Shown: positions 40,001 to 48,448 of the stretch, piece after piece | Numbering within the stretch: the stretch's first letter is position 1 | Layout of the letters: each line of letters begins with the position of its first letter | Origin: Psychrobacter sp. FDAARGOS_221 | GTDB taxonomy: Bacteria > Pseudomonadota > Gammaproteobacteria > Pseudomonadales > Moraxellaceae | NCBI RefSeq assembly: GCF_002313155.2 | Contig: NZ_NWFK02000001.1 | Coordinates: forward strand, 1,178,001 to 1,242,000 | Direction of reading: 5' to 3' | DNA length: 64,000 nt | The notes under the pieces: model-generated | Told to the model about the DNA's origin: nothing | Database searches by the model: none | What the model saw: only the letters and a program-made list of their open reading frames with translations | Made by a program: the position numbers and the translations under genes

Positions 40001-41043
40001 TGCTGCTCATGCTCTTTTTGAGCCTCATTGATACTCGCCTGTAATTTTTGCTGGCGATCAAGATTACCCTGCAATCGTCCCTCAAGCTGACTGAGATTTG
40101 CCCGCACATTATTTAATTTATGCTCAGCTTGCTGACGCTGTAAATCCTGCTGATGCAGCTGATCACGAGCCTCATCTTTTAGCCACTGCTCTTCAGCCAG
40201 TCGTGCGCTAAGCTTGGTTAGTTTTTGCTTAAGTTTGCTATCTTGTGCTTGCTGCGTGCTTAAGGTTTGCTCTGCTTTTTGTTGCTCTGCTTGGTGTTTT
40301 ATTTGCAACGCTTTAGCTTGATATAACTGATAAGTTGCCAACTGCTGGCGCACCTCGTTCAGCTTATCTTTAACCATTTCATATTGATTGGCCGTTTGCG
40401 CTTGTTTAAGCAGTTTGTTTTTTTGTCGAGTGAGCTCTGACTCGATATCATTTAAGCGCTCTAGGTTTTCACGTGTCTTGAGCAGCTTTTTTTGGGTTTC
40501 TTCACGGCGTGCTTGGTAGCGTGACACCCCTGCCGCCTCTTCAATAAACTCACGTAGCTGCAGCGGGCTTGAATCAACAATGCGCCCAATCATGCCCTGC
40601 TGGATAACCGAATAACTGCGAGGACCAAGACCTGTACCCAAAAATACATCGACCACATCACGGCGTCGACAACGGGTGCCATTGATAAAATAATCCGACT
40701 TACCTTCAGCATTAATCTGACGTCGCACTGACAGCTCATGATACAGGTTGAGCTCATGTCGAATCCCAGTTTGCTCATCCTGGGTATGCTCAAAGGTGAG
40801 CTCAACACTGGCCAAACTCTTGGCTGCCTTATTCTCAGTACCGGCAAAAATCACATCACTCATTGCGCCGCCACGCAGTTGCTTAGCAGAGGACTCACCC
40901 AGTACCCAACGAATGGCATCAATCACATTGGATTTGCCACAGCCATTTGGTCCGACAATAGCAGTGATGCCATGACGGAAGGTGAAAGTAGTTGGATTGG
41001 CAAAGGATTTAAAGCCTGATAGTTTCAGAGATTTTAGACGCAT
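37096..41043 (-). CDS. smc: chromosome segregation protein SMC
   Basis: SMC is a dimeric ATPase that compacts and resolves chromosomes. The N-terminal ATPase half has the Walker A GPNGCGKS (Gly31-Ser38) in the standard ITAIVGPNGCGKSNVIDAIRWVLGE context. The C-terminal half has the signature LSGGEKTLTALS (from about residue 1215) and Walker B PFCVLDEVDAPLDDANV. Two long Gln-rich coiled coils flank a hinge in roughly residues 540-760. At 1315 residues it is about 120-150 longer than common bacterial SMCs. Much of the surplus is Ser/Asn/Lys low-complexity sequence placed in and around the hinge. kleisin and ScpB genes are not in the window. Confidence 0.96.
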   Translation of the reverse strand: MRLKSLKLSGFKSFANPTTFTFRHGITAIVGPNGCGKSNVIDAIRWVLGESSAKQLRGGAMSDVIFAGTENKAAKSLASVELTFEHTQDEQTGIRHELNLYHELSVRRQINAEGKSDYFINGTRCRRRDVVDVFLGTGLGPRSYSVIQQGMIGRIVDSSPLQLREFIEEAAGVSRYQARREETQKKLLKTRENLERLNDIESELTRQKNKLLKQAQTANQYEMVKDKLNEVRQQLATYQLYQAKALQIKHQAEQQKAEQTLSTQQAQDSKLKQKLTKLSARLAEEQWLKDEARDQLHQQDLQRQQAEHKLNNVRANLSQLEGRLQGNLDRQQKLQASINEAQKEHEQQTETLERLSPELEALQQQQKQMQDKYAPLQAAWESGHAKVSKIEAQQRELEQRIALDKQSQSRLTVDLSKWQNKQQQWQQDAVTWGLIAASEHGLHAELDTDSDTQSDAMTDSAEMISKTSLQAEIVEINEHLKSLDKQQESIEVQLDTEQPAINQLKQSLSQNQGKLAQLEKQHASLSAEYNTLHAIVHPKKPKAESDKSNQQQTQNAKDSSDLAVQITSESSSLASRLAQLSPLHEQIKLTQAGEKYSDILDKWLAFWLEARVLPAKAITGSNSSDDSNGANNEYMSLLQQLLSDETLNQQAGSHNKSKNKSQNNRKADKQDITDSVLFESETLSTVQTEQHKLPANLIAVNSLIAAPKLPIWQHAYLYVDQTEAGEQSIDNTNLDTALNAASAWLTALPKSAVILTQSGWFISHLGALHLSKLSGQSQQSSFLTQRVQQQQRLEQLEQNLIDVEDEIEGLNKALKAESNQHEQLSVVIEELTAQLTALTHTRHERQQQRVALVAKQERQDSEQQRLQRLKDELDAEHQEILQTQTQLEQKISEDTQQLAVLIPELEAAKAEQQKLEQQRQQISQQEREGNESLRQLQLQYGQAQMAAKHSQQQLTQYQADQQQLQRSEQKLTKEQQSAQQSLPELQAKLKAVSIEHHELKVALDERQAVITGLQAEVNSYQSQRDDLEQQLQQLQETLAHSVTQVAIADERIKDASERLQQLNPELNAAAILNDYVTHGRSVPDDKLKKLQAEEVQLSSQLENMGPVNLAAAAELASVDERLLPLEQQITDITASMDTLVEAIESIDSKTKTLFLQTLESVNASLTHLFTKVFGGGQASLTLIKEEGVEQSEQWRAGLELMAQPKGKKNSRLAVLSGGEKTLTALSLIFAIFKQHPAPFCVLDEVDAPLDDANVGRFTNLIAELADDVQFIFISHNKLAMQIADELKGVTMPQAGVSTLVSVSLEEAEQYLDAAG

Positions 41044-41262
41044 GAAGGCCGCATAGTTGGTTAAAAGAGCAAGGGATTTAATGCAATAATAGGATGTGCT
41101 GATAAAGCGCCGCTATTTTAGCGTAATTATCATTATTTTGCAGGTTTCAGCTTTATTTATCTGCTATTTATGCTGCATTTGATTCATATTCAACATGGAT
41201 TTGAGTAAACTATTAACCAATACATCCATACCAATACAACAATATAGATAAAAGGAAACGCT

Positions 41263-41577
41263 ATGGCCACGCCAGAACAACCAACCAATAGCCCACAACA
41301 GCTACAACAAAAATATGAACGTTGGCACAGCTTGTATAAAAAGCAGCTCGAAGCTCAGGAACAATGGCTTGAAGCCGAAGCATTAAAGCAAGAGTTACAA
41401 GCTTATTATTTAGATGAAAAGTGGATGGCTGACCGTGAAGCAGATCTGCCGATTGATTATTCAGGTGAAGCGCATTCTATTTTTAGCGAAGACGCCTTGT
41501 GGAATATGTTAACCGAACATGATGAAGTTGCACGCAAATGGATCCGTCTGGGTATCGATGCGCTTGATAACAAATAG
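41263..41577 (+). CDS. DUF4298-type small protein
   Basis: A 104-residue helical protein. The order of features matches what I recall of DUF4298: a paired helix region (YERWHSLYKKQLEAQEQWLEAEALKQELQAYY), a DEKWMADREADLP segment, and the SEDALWNMLTEHDEVARKWIRLG ending with the family SED motif. The function is unknown. An AAGGAA site precedes the ATG by 6 bases. It is divergent from smc across about 220 bases. Confidence 0.65.
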   Translation: MATPEQPTNSPQQLQQKYERWHSLYKKQLEAQEQWLEAEALKQELQAYYLDEKWMADREADLPIDYSGEAHSIFSEDALWNMLTEHDEVARKWIRLGIDALDNK

Positions 41578-41762
41578 CTTGCGCTGCTGTTGGCTTTGCG
41601 TGTTTAATGGTTGACGTATATTGGTGTAACGATATTGAACACTGACACTCCTATGCTGTGTCCCTGTATCGGCTACATTCTCAACCGGCTAAATTCTCAA
41701 TCGCCTGTGCCATTAATCACCTAGCCTTTAATCACTCAACCTGTCAATCATAAGTTATCTCT

Positions 41763-42842
41763 ATGCCTCATGCCATGTCTGACTCTACCCCATATTCGAC
41801 AGCTAACAACACTTCTACTAGCCGCTCAAACACTGCGCAGCATATGCCCTTGACCCATCATCATGTGGCGGTCAGTGCGTCAACCAATACCGAAGTTCTT
41901 CAAGGGTTGGCGTCTGGCAATATCAGCAAGTCTGAGCCCTACATGCTGACAGCGAGTATGCAAACGGCAGGACGTGGCCAACACACCCGCACCTGGCAAT
42001 CACCCATCGGCAATATTTACTTGTCGTTGTACCATCCACTCAGCACCCCGTTATCAGGGCTATTATCATTAGTGGTCGGCTACCATCTGACTCAGTTGCC
42101 ATTAATTCAAAGCCTAAATCGCCAACGCAAAACCTTAGGCCTACCTGTCATTGGTGTTAAGTGGGCCAACGATATTGGCTATTATGATTTAGACACCCGC
42201 AATAACACCAGCTTCTACAAACTAGCGGGTATCTTAATTGAACCGGTGATGACCGATAACAAAATAACCGGCGTGGTAGTGGGTGTCGGCATCAATATTG
42301 AGGCAGCACCGCTACTATCTGAGAAAACCAAAGAAGGGATGGATTATCAGGCCATTAGCCTGTCACAAATTATTGAGCAAACGCAGGCAGCGGTTGATGA
42401 CTCGACGACTGATAATTTGTCAGCGAATAATACTAAACCGGCTAGCGCTACGCTAAATACATCACGCATGCCTTTGCCACGCGCACAAGACTTATATATT
42501 TCTGTCAGCGCCACACTATTAAAGGCCATTGACCAATTTAATCGCTTTGGCCATGACCCTTATGCTTTGCCACATTTTATTAATGATTATAGTGCGGTGA
42601 ATGTACTGGCAGGGCGCGATATTTGTATTACTCAAAACATTCGATCCCAGTCTCATAAACAGTCGCAGAGCCAGTCACAACCCCAGTCGAATCCTCAGTC
42701 AAAACAAACGTCACTCATCCAAAAAACCATAACCGGTGTGGTAGAGGGTATTAATGAGGATGGGAGTTTGAAGGTCACTCAACATTCAACCGCAGCAACA
42801 ACCTATATCTATACCGGCACCCTGCGCTTGATTGACTCGTGA
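41763..42842 (+). CDS. birA: biotin--[acetyl-CoA carboxylase] ligase
   Basis: BirA attaches biotin to the carrier protein of acetyl-CoA carboxylase. The catalytic core is clear: SASTNTEVLQ, TAGRGQHTRTWQSPIGNIYLS (adenylate-binding GRG..RxW motif, normally GRGRxGRxW), GVKWANDI, and KLAGILIEPVMTDN with VVVGVGINIE. It lacks the N-terminal helix-turn-helix of E. coli BirA, so it should be a class I ligase without repressor function. Two unusual insertions occur: an N/T-rich loop near residues 215-235 and a Gln/Ser-rich stretch near residues 298-318 ahead of the C-terminal SH3-like domain. The ribosome binding site is weak. Confidence 0.9.
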   Translation: MPHAMSDSTPYSTANNTSTSRSNTAQHMPLTHHHVAVSASTNTEVLQGLASGNISKSEPYMLTASMQTAGRGQHTRTWQSPIGNIYLSLYHPLSTPLSGLLSLVVGYHLTQLPLIQSLNRQRKTLGLPVIGVKWANDIGYYDLDTRNNTSFYKLAGILIEPVMTDNKITGVVVGVGINIEAAPLLSEKTKEGMDYQAISLSQIIEQTQAAVDDSTTDNLSANNTKPASATLNTSRMPLPRAQDLYISVSATLLKAIDQFNRFGHDPYALPHFINDYSAVNVLAGRDICITQNIRSQSHKQSQSQSQPQSNPQSKQTSLIQKTITGVVEGINEDGSLKVTQHSTAATTYIYTGTLRLIDS

Positions 42843-42876
42843 CTTAGAGCTTAAAAATTAGAACTTCGGACTTAAA

Positions 42877-43653
42877 CTATGAGGATGGAGGGATTTTGGC
42901 GTCTGTGTCAGCCGGCTCATAATACCAAGGCACTTTACGATCAAAACCAATATCCAACAAGCTTGATAGGATACGCCCTGTTAGACCCCACACTACTTCA
43001 CCATCAACCTGCCAGCTCGGCGTTCGGATCATAATCGTCTGATCACCGAGCTTATAGGGCAAAATATGATCGACAATTGGCTGAGTAATCAGCTGCTCAA
43101 AATCTGCCCAAAAGATACGTGAAATTTCACCCAGCTCTGGCACATAAGTAATCGGCGGCTCTACCAAAGCCACTATCGGGCGTACAATCAACCCTTTTTT
43201 GGAAACCTCAGTAGGCAGCTGACCAACAATTTGTGCTTTTTTTGGAGGTAATGCGGTCTCTTCACAAGCCTCGCGCAAAGCAGTCACTACATTGTTGCCA
43301 TCTTCGGCTTCATGTTTACCACCAGCAAAAGACACCTCACCGGCATGACTATTTAAATGCGCTGCACGCCGAGTTAATAACATCTTCGGCTTGGGTTCGT
43401 TAGTAATCAGCACCAAAACTGACGCATCTGCCTTGGGGCTGTTTAACATCTGCTGCAATAGGCGTTGGGCATGCGCAATTTCACCGCTACCCTGCTGCTG
43501 TTGCAGCATATTGTTCTGCACCCGAGTTACTAACTGCTTTAACGTCGGCTGAGAGACCTGCTCAGGTAGCACAACAGCCAACTCTTCAAAGCGAGCAGAC
43601 AAAGCGGTTTTGTAATTTTGATGGTGATTTAAGTCATTTAGGTCATCAGGCAT
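42877..43653 (-). CDS. Nudix hydrolase, probable CoA pyrophosphatase (NudL)
   Basis: A 258-residue Nudix enzyme of the NudL/CoAse group, which splits CoA into 4'-phosphopantetheine and 3',5'-ADP. The Nudix box reads GGKHEAEDGNNVVTALREACEETAL (positions near 112-136), with the catalytic REACEE. It is preceded by LTRRAAHLNSHAGEVSFAGG, which fits the NudL LLTxRxxxLxxHxGQxxFPGG pattern. The N-terminal 70 residues are an uncharacterised helical lead. It is convergent with birA and divergent from a second Nudix gene. Confidence 0.87.
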   Translation of the reverse strand: MPDDLNDLNHHQNYKTALSARFEELAVVLPEQVSQPTLKQLVTRVQNNMLQQQQGSGEIAHAQRLLQQMLNSPKADASVLVLITNEPKPKMLLTRRAAHLNSHAGEVSFAGGKHEAEDGNNVVTALREACEETALPPKKAQIVGQLPTEVSKKGLIVRPIVALVEPPITYVPELGEISRIFWADFEQLITQPIVDHILPYKLGDQTIMIRTPSWQVDGEVVWGLTGRILSSLLDIGFDRKVPWYYEPADTDAKIPPSS

Positions 43654-43818
43654 GGGGGTTGGTCAATCGTGTTATAAGTTTCAATCCATAATATACCGAT
43701 AACATAGACAATTAGCTAGTCTTAGACTGTGTCGATTTTAGCGCTAGACTAACGTCAAATCTGTAAGTATGCTATCTTGATAAGCGTCTAACTTTATAAC
43801 AACGATGAGGACTAATCC

Positions 43819-44382
43819 ATGGCATACTGTTTACAATGTGGGCACCAAGCAGAGCATAAAGTGCCAGAGGGCGATCATAATATTCGCTTGGTATGTCCTA
43901 ACTGTGACTATATTCATTACGAGAACCCCAAAGTCATTTGTGGCTCTGTGGTGATTCATCAAGGTAAAGTGCTACTGTGTCGCCGTGCCATTGAGCCCAG
44001 ATACGGCTATTGGACATTGCCTGCCGGATTTATGGAAATTGGCGAGACAATGGCAGAAGGCGCCGCTCGAGAAACGGTCGAAGAAGCCGATGCCGTCGCT
44101 ATTCACCCCCATTTATACTGCTTGTTTGATATCCCTGATATCGGGCAAATTTACGTGCTTTATCTAAACGAATTAAAAGACGGTCAATACGATGTGGGAC
44201 CCGAAAGCTTAGAATGTGCGTTGTTCAGTGAAGAGGATATTCCGTGGGATGAGATTGCATTTGAGGCGGTTAAACGAACCTTAAAGCATTATTTTAACGA
44301 CCGTCAGTCTATCGATGACCACAGCAACTTCCCTATCCACCAAGAAGTGATTCCAAAAGATAAGAGTATCCGACGCTATTAA
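43819..44382 (+). CDS. Nudix hydrolase with N-terminal zinc ribbon
   Basis: A 187-residue protein. The N-terminal ribbon has CLQCG and CPNCDY cysteine pairs (near residues 4-7 and 27-30) as in NudC-type proteins. The Nudix box GFMEIGETMAEGAARETVEEAD (about residues 74-95) keeps the GX5EX7REUXEE pattern, so it should bind metal and hydrolyse a nucleoside diphosphate linked to a group. ADP-ribose or NADH-type substrates are possible but not proven. A GAGGA site precedes the ATG. It is divergent from the CoA pyrophosphatase-like gene. Confidence 0.9.
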   Translation: MAYCLQCGHQAEHKVPEGDHNIRLVCPNCDYIHYENPKVICGSVVIHQGKVLLCRRAIEPRYGYWTLPAGFMEIGETMAEGAARETVEEADAVAIHPHLYCLFDIPDIGQIYVLYLNELKDGQYDVGPESLECALFSEEDIPWDEIAFEAVKRTLKHYFNDRQSIDDHSNFPIHQEVIPKDKSIRRY

Positions 44383-44534
44383 TTTTTGCTGAGGTTGGCT
44401 ATTGCCTGTGCACTCATAGTGATAGCCAACCCTTATAAATAGCCCTAGCTTTGGTTAAACACCATCCTCGCTGTAACCCTTACCACAAATGATGATCAGC
44501 CCCGACCTGACTGACACCCCATTAAGGATGCCGT

Positions 44535-45110
44535 TTGCCTCACTCTCACTTATCTCGCTTTAAACCCTATTTGGTCCTACCCTGCCTATTAAGCCTTATG
44601 CAGCTTGGCCATGCGCAAAGCCCAAATCAAACCGTTTATAAAAGCATCGGTAAATTTGGTGAGGTGAAATACTCACAATTTGCTCCTGAATCTAACTCAG
44701 GTGCGGTGATATTACAATTACGCGCTGATGGTCAACAAAGTCACAGTGGCCAGCTGGCTGCCCAGCCTAGCTATCCGGCTGCTACTAACAATCCAGCTGC
44801 AAATAACAGTAGTCATAGCAATCCAAATCTTTATAGCAGTCCATCCCCAAATCCTCAAAACCTAACCGCTCCCTCTTCAAGCTACGCTGCTATTGCGCCT
44901 ATTTCTGCGGCTAAATCAGTCACCGCAAAAGACCCTGCGCATCAACATCAATGTCAAACACTACAAGTGAATCTGACTAACCTTAATGCAGGCGGTCGTA
45001 TTTATGAAATCGATGCGACGGGTCTACGCACCTACTTTACAGCAGCCGATGTCGAGTTAAAACTGAAAAATACCGAGCAACTACTGGCGCAATACTGCCA
45101 CACTTCGTAA
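44535..45110 (+). CDS. secreted DUF4124-like protein
   Basis: A 191-residue protein with a signal peptide (LVLPCLLSLMQLGHA, cleavage after about residue 27). The mature N-terminus reads QTVYKSIGKFGEVKYSQFAPE, which resembles the short DUF4124 module (usually YKWxDxxGxxxYSxxPP). A Ser/Asn/Pro-rich linker and a C-terminal helical region with two cysteines follow. Start: TTG at 44535, since an AAGGA site sits 6 bases upstream and no ATG is in frame before the signal peptide. Function unknown; likely envelope. Confidence 0.65.
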   Translation: MPHSHLSRFKPYLVLPCLLSLMQLGHAQSPNQTVYKSIGKFGEVKYSQFAPESNSGAVILQLRADGQQSHSGQLAAQPSYPAATNNPAANNSSHSNPNLYSSPSPNPQNLTAPSSSYAAIAPISAAKSVTAKDPAHQHQCQTLQVNLTNLNAGGRIYEIDATGLRTYFTAADVELKLKNTEQLLAQYCHTS

Positions 45111-45180
45111 AATACAATCCGTTATCGATTATAAAATCAATATATTTACTCCCACCAATTAACGTCGTAGACAGGTTGTT

Positions 45181-46470
45181 ATGAGCGCTTTGAAAAAAAA
45201 CATGAGCATACCACAAGGTGTGGTATTGGCGATTTGCAGCCTGGTTGGCTCAGGACTACTTGGTCTACCCGGGCTTGCGGTGAAGGTCGGCGGCGTTGAA
45301 GTAGCTGCTTTAGGTTGGATTGTGTCGATTTTACTGTCTATCCCGTTAGTGATTATCTTTATGCAACTGTCATTGCAGGTGCGAAATGCAGGCGGCGTGG
45401 CTACCTTTGCTGGTTTAGCCATTGGCAAGTGGGCGCAGACGGCTGTGTCGTTGATTTTAGCCATTAGCTTTGCCTTTGGTATTCCGCTTGGCATCTATAT
45501 GGGCGGTATGTATTTACAACAAATATTAGGCTTACCTCATGATAATTTGCTTTGGCTAATATGGGCCATTTTAGCGCTGTCTATTTTGGTCAATTATTTA
45601 GGGCTTAGACCCTCAGGTTGGCTTAATACCTTATCGGTCGCTTCGTTAATCATCCTCATTGCGCTGATGATATTGGCTCATGACCACTTTTTATCCTCTG
45701 GGATGACAGCCTACGCCGATGCACTGCAAAACATTGACGCTGTCTCCTTTGATAGCATGTGGGCAGTGTGCGCCATTATTTTCTGGGCTTTTTTAGGCTG
45801 GGAAAACATGAGTTTTGGCAGTGAGGAAGTCAGTGGTGAAGATGCAGATGCGTCTAAACGCGCCATAAGATGGATTTATTTATGGGCATTTGTGATAGTC
45901 AGTGCCATTTATTTATCATTAGCCGTGTTGACCGCTGGTGCAGCAGTCAATGGTTTTTCGGTCAGTGGTGTCACCGGCCTACTGGCATTGCTCGAAAACA
46001 CACGCTTTGAGACCATCGCTTATGCGCTTATTGTGCTTATTATCTTGGCCAATGTGAATGCCTGGGTCTTCGCTTGTAGTCGCTCATTATATGCGTCAGG
46101 CAAAGAAGGTATTTTACCCAGATACTTAGGCAGTCTTAGCGCTGATGGCATACCTAAGGCCAGTGTATTAACCACTGGCGCTGTGCTGTGTTTGATTTGC
46201 TATCTAGTATTTGATGGTATATTGCCACTAGAGACCGGATTGGCACTGGTTAACCAAAACTTTATCTTAGTGTACGTCCTATCTGTGGTTTGTTATTTAA
46301 AGCTTAATAAGGGTTGGTTTGCTTATCTGATTGGATTTTTAGGCTTAGCCAGTTGTGCTTTTTTAATCACAGGCTTTGGCTGGTTGACTCTCATCCCTCT
46401 TGCTCTAATGGCATTAGGCTGGATGCTACATCATTACCGACTACGCGCCAAACAACCAAAACCCGTTTAA
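45181..46470 (+). CDS. APC-family amino-acid permease, YjeH-like
   Basis: A 429-residue membrane protein with about twelve hydrophobic segments. It begins IPQGVVLAICSLVGSGLLGLPGLA, the APC first-helix signature, and continues with NAGGVATFAGLAIGKWAQ and a later WAFLGWENMSFGSEEV helix. Its layout and motifs resemble E. coli YjeH, an exporter of methionine and branched-chain amino acids. Transport direction and substrate here are inference. No strong ribosome binding site is seen before the ATG. Confidence 0.82.
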   Translation: MSALKKNMSIPQGVVLAICSLVGSGLLGLPGLAVKVGGVEVAALGWIVSILLSIPLVIIFMQLSLQVRNAGGVATFAGLAIGKWAQTAVSLILAISFAFGIPLGIYMGGMYLQQILGLPHDNLLWLIWAILALSILVNYLGLRPSGWLNTLSVASLIILIALMILAHDHFLSSGMTAYADALQNIDAVSFDSMWAVCAIIFWAFLGWENMSFGSEEVSGEDADASKRAIRWIYLWAFVIVSAIYLSLAVLTAGAAVNGFSVSGVTGLLALLENTRFETIAYALIVLIILANVNAWVFACSRSLYASGKEGILPRYLGSLSADGIPKASVLTTGAVLCLICYLVFDGILPLETGLALVNQNFILVYVLSVVCYLKLNKGWFAYLIGFLGLASCAFLITGFGWLTLIPLALMALGWMLHHYRLRAKQPKPV

Positions 46471-46600
46471 ACCAACGCAACTGCAACCCAACTAACACTT
46501 AACTTGTTACCAACATTACGAGCTGAACTTTCTACTTTGATTAATCCTTTATCTTTGATTAGTGCTTTAGCTTTGTTGGTGAGTCAGCTGCATTGCTATA

Positions 46601-48373
46601 TTAGTTAACCGTTAGCTGCTTTAATACCTCACCAATCAGCTGTGCCATATCATTGGCTTGTAGCGCCCACTCGCCAACTTGCTGCCGCCCCAAATCACCT
46701 GCTAACGCATGAATCATGACCGCTTGTTGTAAACTGCGCTGCTGATACGACAGATCAGATTGAGCCAATAAACCAAGCGCTAGTCCAGACAATACATCAC
46801 CCATCCCAGCAGTGGCCATCCCCGGATTACCTGCCGCGCATACATAAAGCTGCTGCTGACCTGTTCCCTGAGTTCGCACCTGAGCTGGCGCCTGATCCAG
46901 CACTAAAGACCCAACCCCTTTAAGCAGCCAGCAGCCTTGATAACGCTGCCCCAGCTCATTAATCGCAGCCAATCGATCAGATTCAATTTGTTCTGAGCTC
47001 GTCCCCAACAGTCTTGCTGCTTCACCACTGTGCGGTGTATACCACACTTGGCGCTGACTGGCATGCGCTTTAAGCTGCTCTAATACTTGAGGCTGAGTAT
47101 CTACCAAACTGGCCAGATGATATAGCCCGTCAGCATCAATAATCAGATCTGCCTTACTGTCCAATACTGCCTGCAGATAGTGTTCAAATAAATGTGCACT
47201 TTGCTGATCTCGGCCCAATCCCATCCCAATGGCAACCGTATCGCACTGACTGATAAGCGACGTCACCGCCTGCTCATGATGCAAGTCAACACTCATCGCG
47301 TTAGGCACTTTGGTAATTAAGCTGCTATGGAATGCTGAGTGACATGCAACCGTTAATTTACCAACACCTGCCGCCAGCGCACTACTCGCCGCTAGCAAAG
47401 CAGCCCCGCCCATCCCTTGGGAGCCATCAACCTGATTGCCACCTATGATAAGCGCATGGCCAAAGCTACCCTTATGCGAATTATATGCCCGAGCATTGAG
47501 CGAATAAGCGCTTTGTAGCAAATAAGCTGTGGGTGTCATCTCTAATACGCTAGCAATGAGTGGCAGATCGACCACCTGACCGCTATAATCTGGCCCATCT
47601 TTAATATGCAGTCCTAGCTTACGAGCGACTAAACACAACGTAATATCAGCGCTTACCGCACAGCCATCAAATACCTGCCCTGTGTGACAGGCTAGACCAC
47701 TAGGCACATCGATGCTGACCACTTGATGGTACTCTGAGTTATGTGCCTTTAGCCTATTGATGATAGCAATCGCCTCTGCATAGACGCCTTGTGGCGCTCT
47801 GTCTAAGCCTATCCCAAACAGTGCATCGACAATAATAGGTGTCGATAAGGCAGACGGACTGTGCTTAATATCAGAGAACTGACTAACGTTTACCCCTTGT
47901 TTAATCGCTTGATACTTCGCAGACACCGCATCTGCGCTCTTCACCTGTGCGACCTCTACCACATGCACTGATACACCTAGCTGAGACAAATAGCAGGCGA
48001 CCAGCCAGCCATCACCACCATTGTTACCGCTGCCAATCCATACACTAATCTGGTCACTAACCGCATTACTGGCTTGTGTATGGGGTGCATTGTTAGATTG
48101 TACCCGTTGCGGTTGTAAATTGTGGTATATCCAATCCGCCATTTGCCACGCTGCTTGCTGCATCAGTCCAAAGCTGGGATTGCCCTGATCGAACCAAGAG
48201 GCTTCAATCTGATATACCTGCTTAGGTATAAACAATGGCTGCGCAGGCTTTGAGACAGGCAAATACTGCGACTGTCGGCTGTTGCTGCCGTTACCTAATA
48301 AAGTCGTTGGGCTATGCATTGAATCTGATATGAAACTTGCCATTGGACTTAACGGTGATTTTGAGATTGACAT
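46601..48373 (-). CDS. nnrDE: bifunctional NAD(P)H-hydrate epimerase/dehydratase
   Basis: This enzyme repairs hydrated NAD(P)H. The N-terminal YjeF epimerase domain (about residues 50-270) has FGLMQQAAW, GSGNNGGDGWLVA, DALFGIGLDR and SIDVPSGL. The C-terminal ADP-dependent dehydratase domain (about 285-585) has SFGHALIIGGN and AAGNPGMATAGMGDVLSG. The 590-residue protein carries about 45 residues before the usual start; an AGGGAG site before ATG 48373 supports the long form. It is divergent from queG, a common neighbour. No tsaE gene is present. Confidence 0.95.
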   Translation of the reverse strand: MSISKSPLSPMASFISDSMHSPTTLLGNGSNSRQSQYLPVSKPAQPLFIPKQVYQIEASWFDQGNPSFGLMQQAAWQMADWIYHNLQPQRVQSNNAPHTQASNAVSDQISVWIGSGNNGGDGWLVACYLSQLGVSVHVVEVAQVKSADAVSAKYQAIKQGVNVSQFSDIKHSPSALSTPIIVDALFGIGLDRAPQGVYAEAIAIINRLKAHNSEYHQVVSIDVPSGLACHTGQVFDGCAVSADITLCLVARKLGLHIKDGPDYSGQVVDLPLIASVLEMTPTAYLLQSAYSLNARAYNSHKGSFGHALIIGGNQVDGSQGMGGAALLAASSALAAGVGKLTVACHSAFHSSLITKVPNAMSVDLHHEQAVTSLISQCDTVAIGMGLGRDQQSAHLFEHYLQAVLDSKADLIIDADGLYHLASLVDTQPQVLEQLKAHASQRQVWYTPHSGEAARLLGTSSEQIESDRLAAINELGQRYQGCWLLKGVGSLVLDQAPAQVRTQGTGQQQLYVCAAGNPGMATAGMGDVLSGLALGLLAQSDLSYQQRSLQQAVMIHALAGDLGRQQVGEWALQANDMAQLIGEVLKQLTVN

Positions 48374-48448
48374 AAGACGGCGACTCCCTTTGTTTTATGT
48401 TTATTATCACTTATCATAGCGCTTTAGTTAAGTCTTGAGTTTATTATT

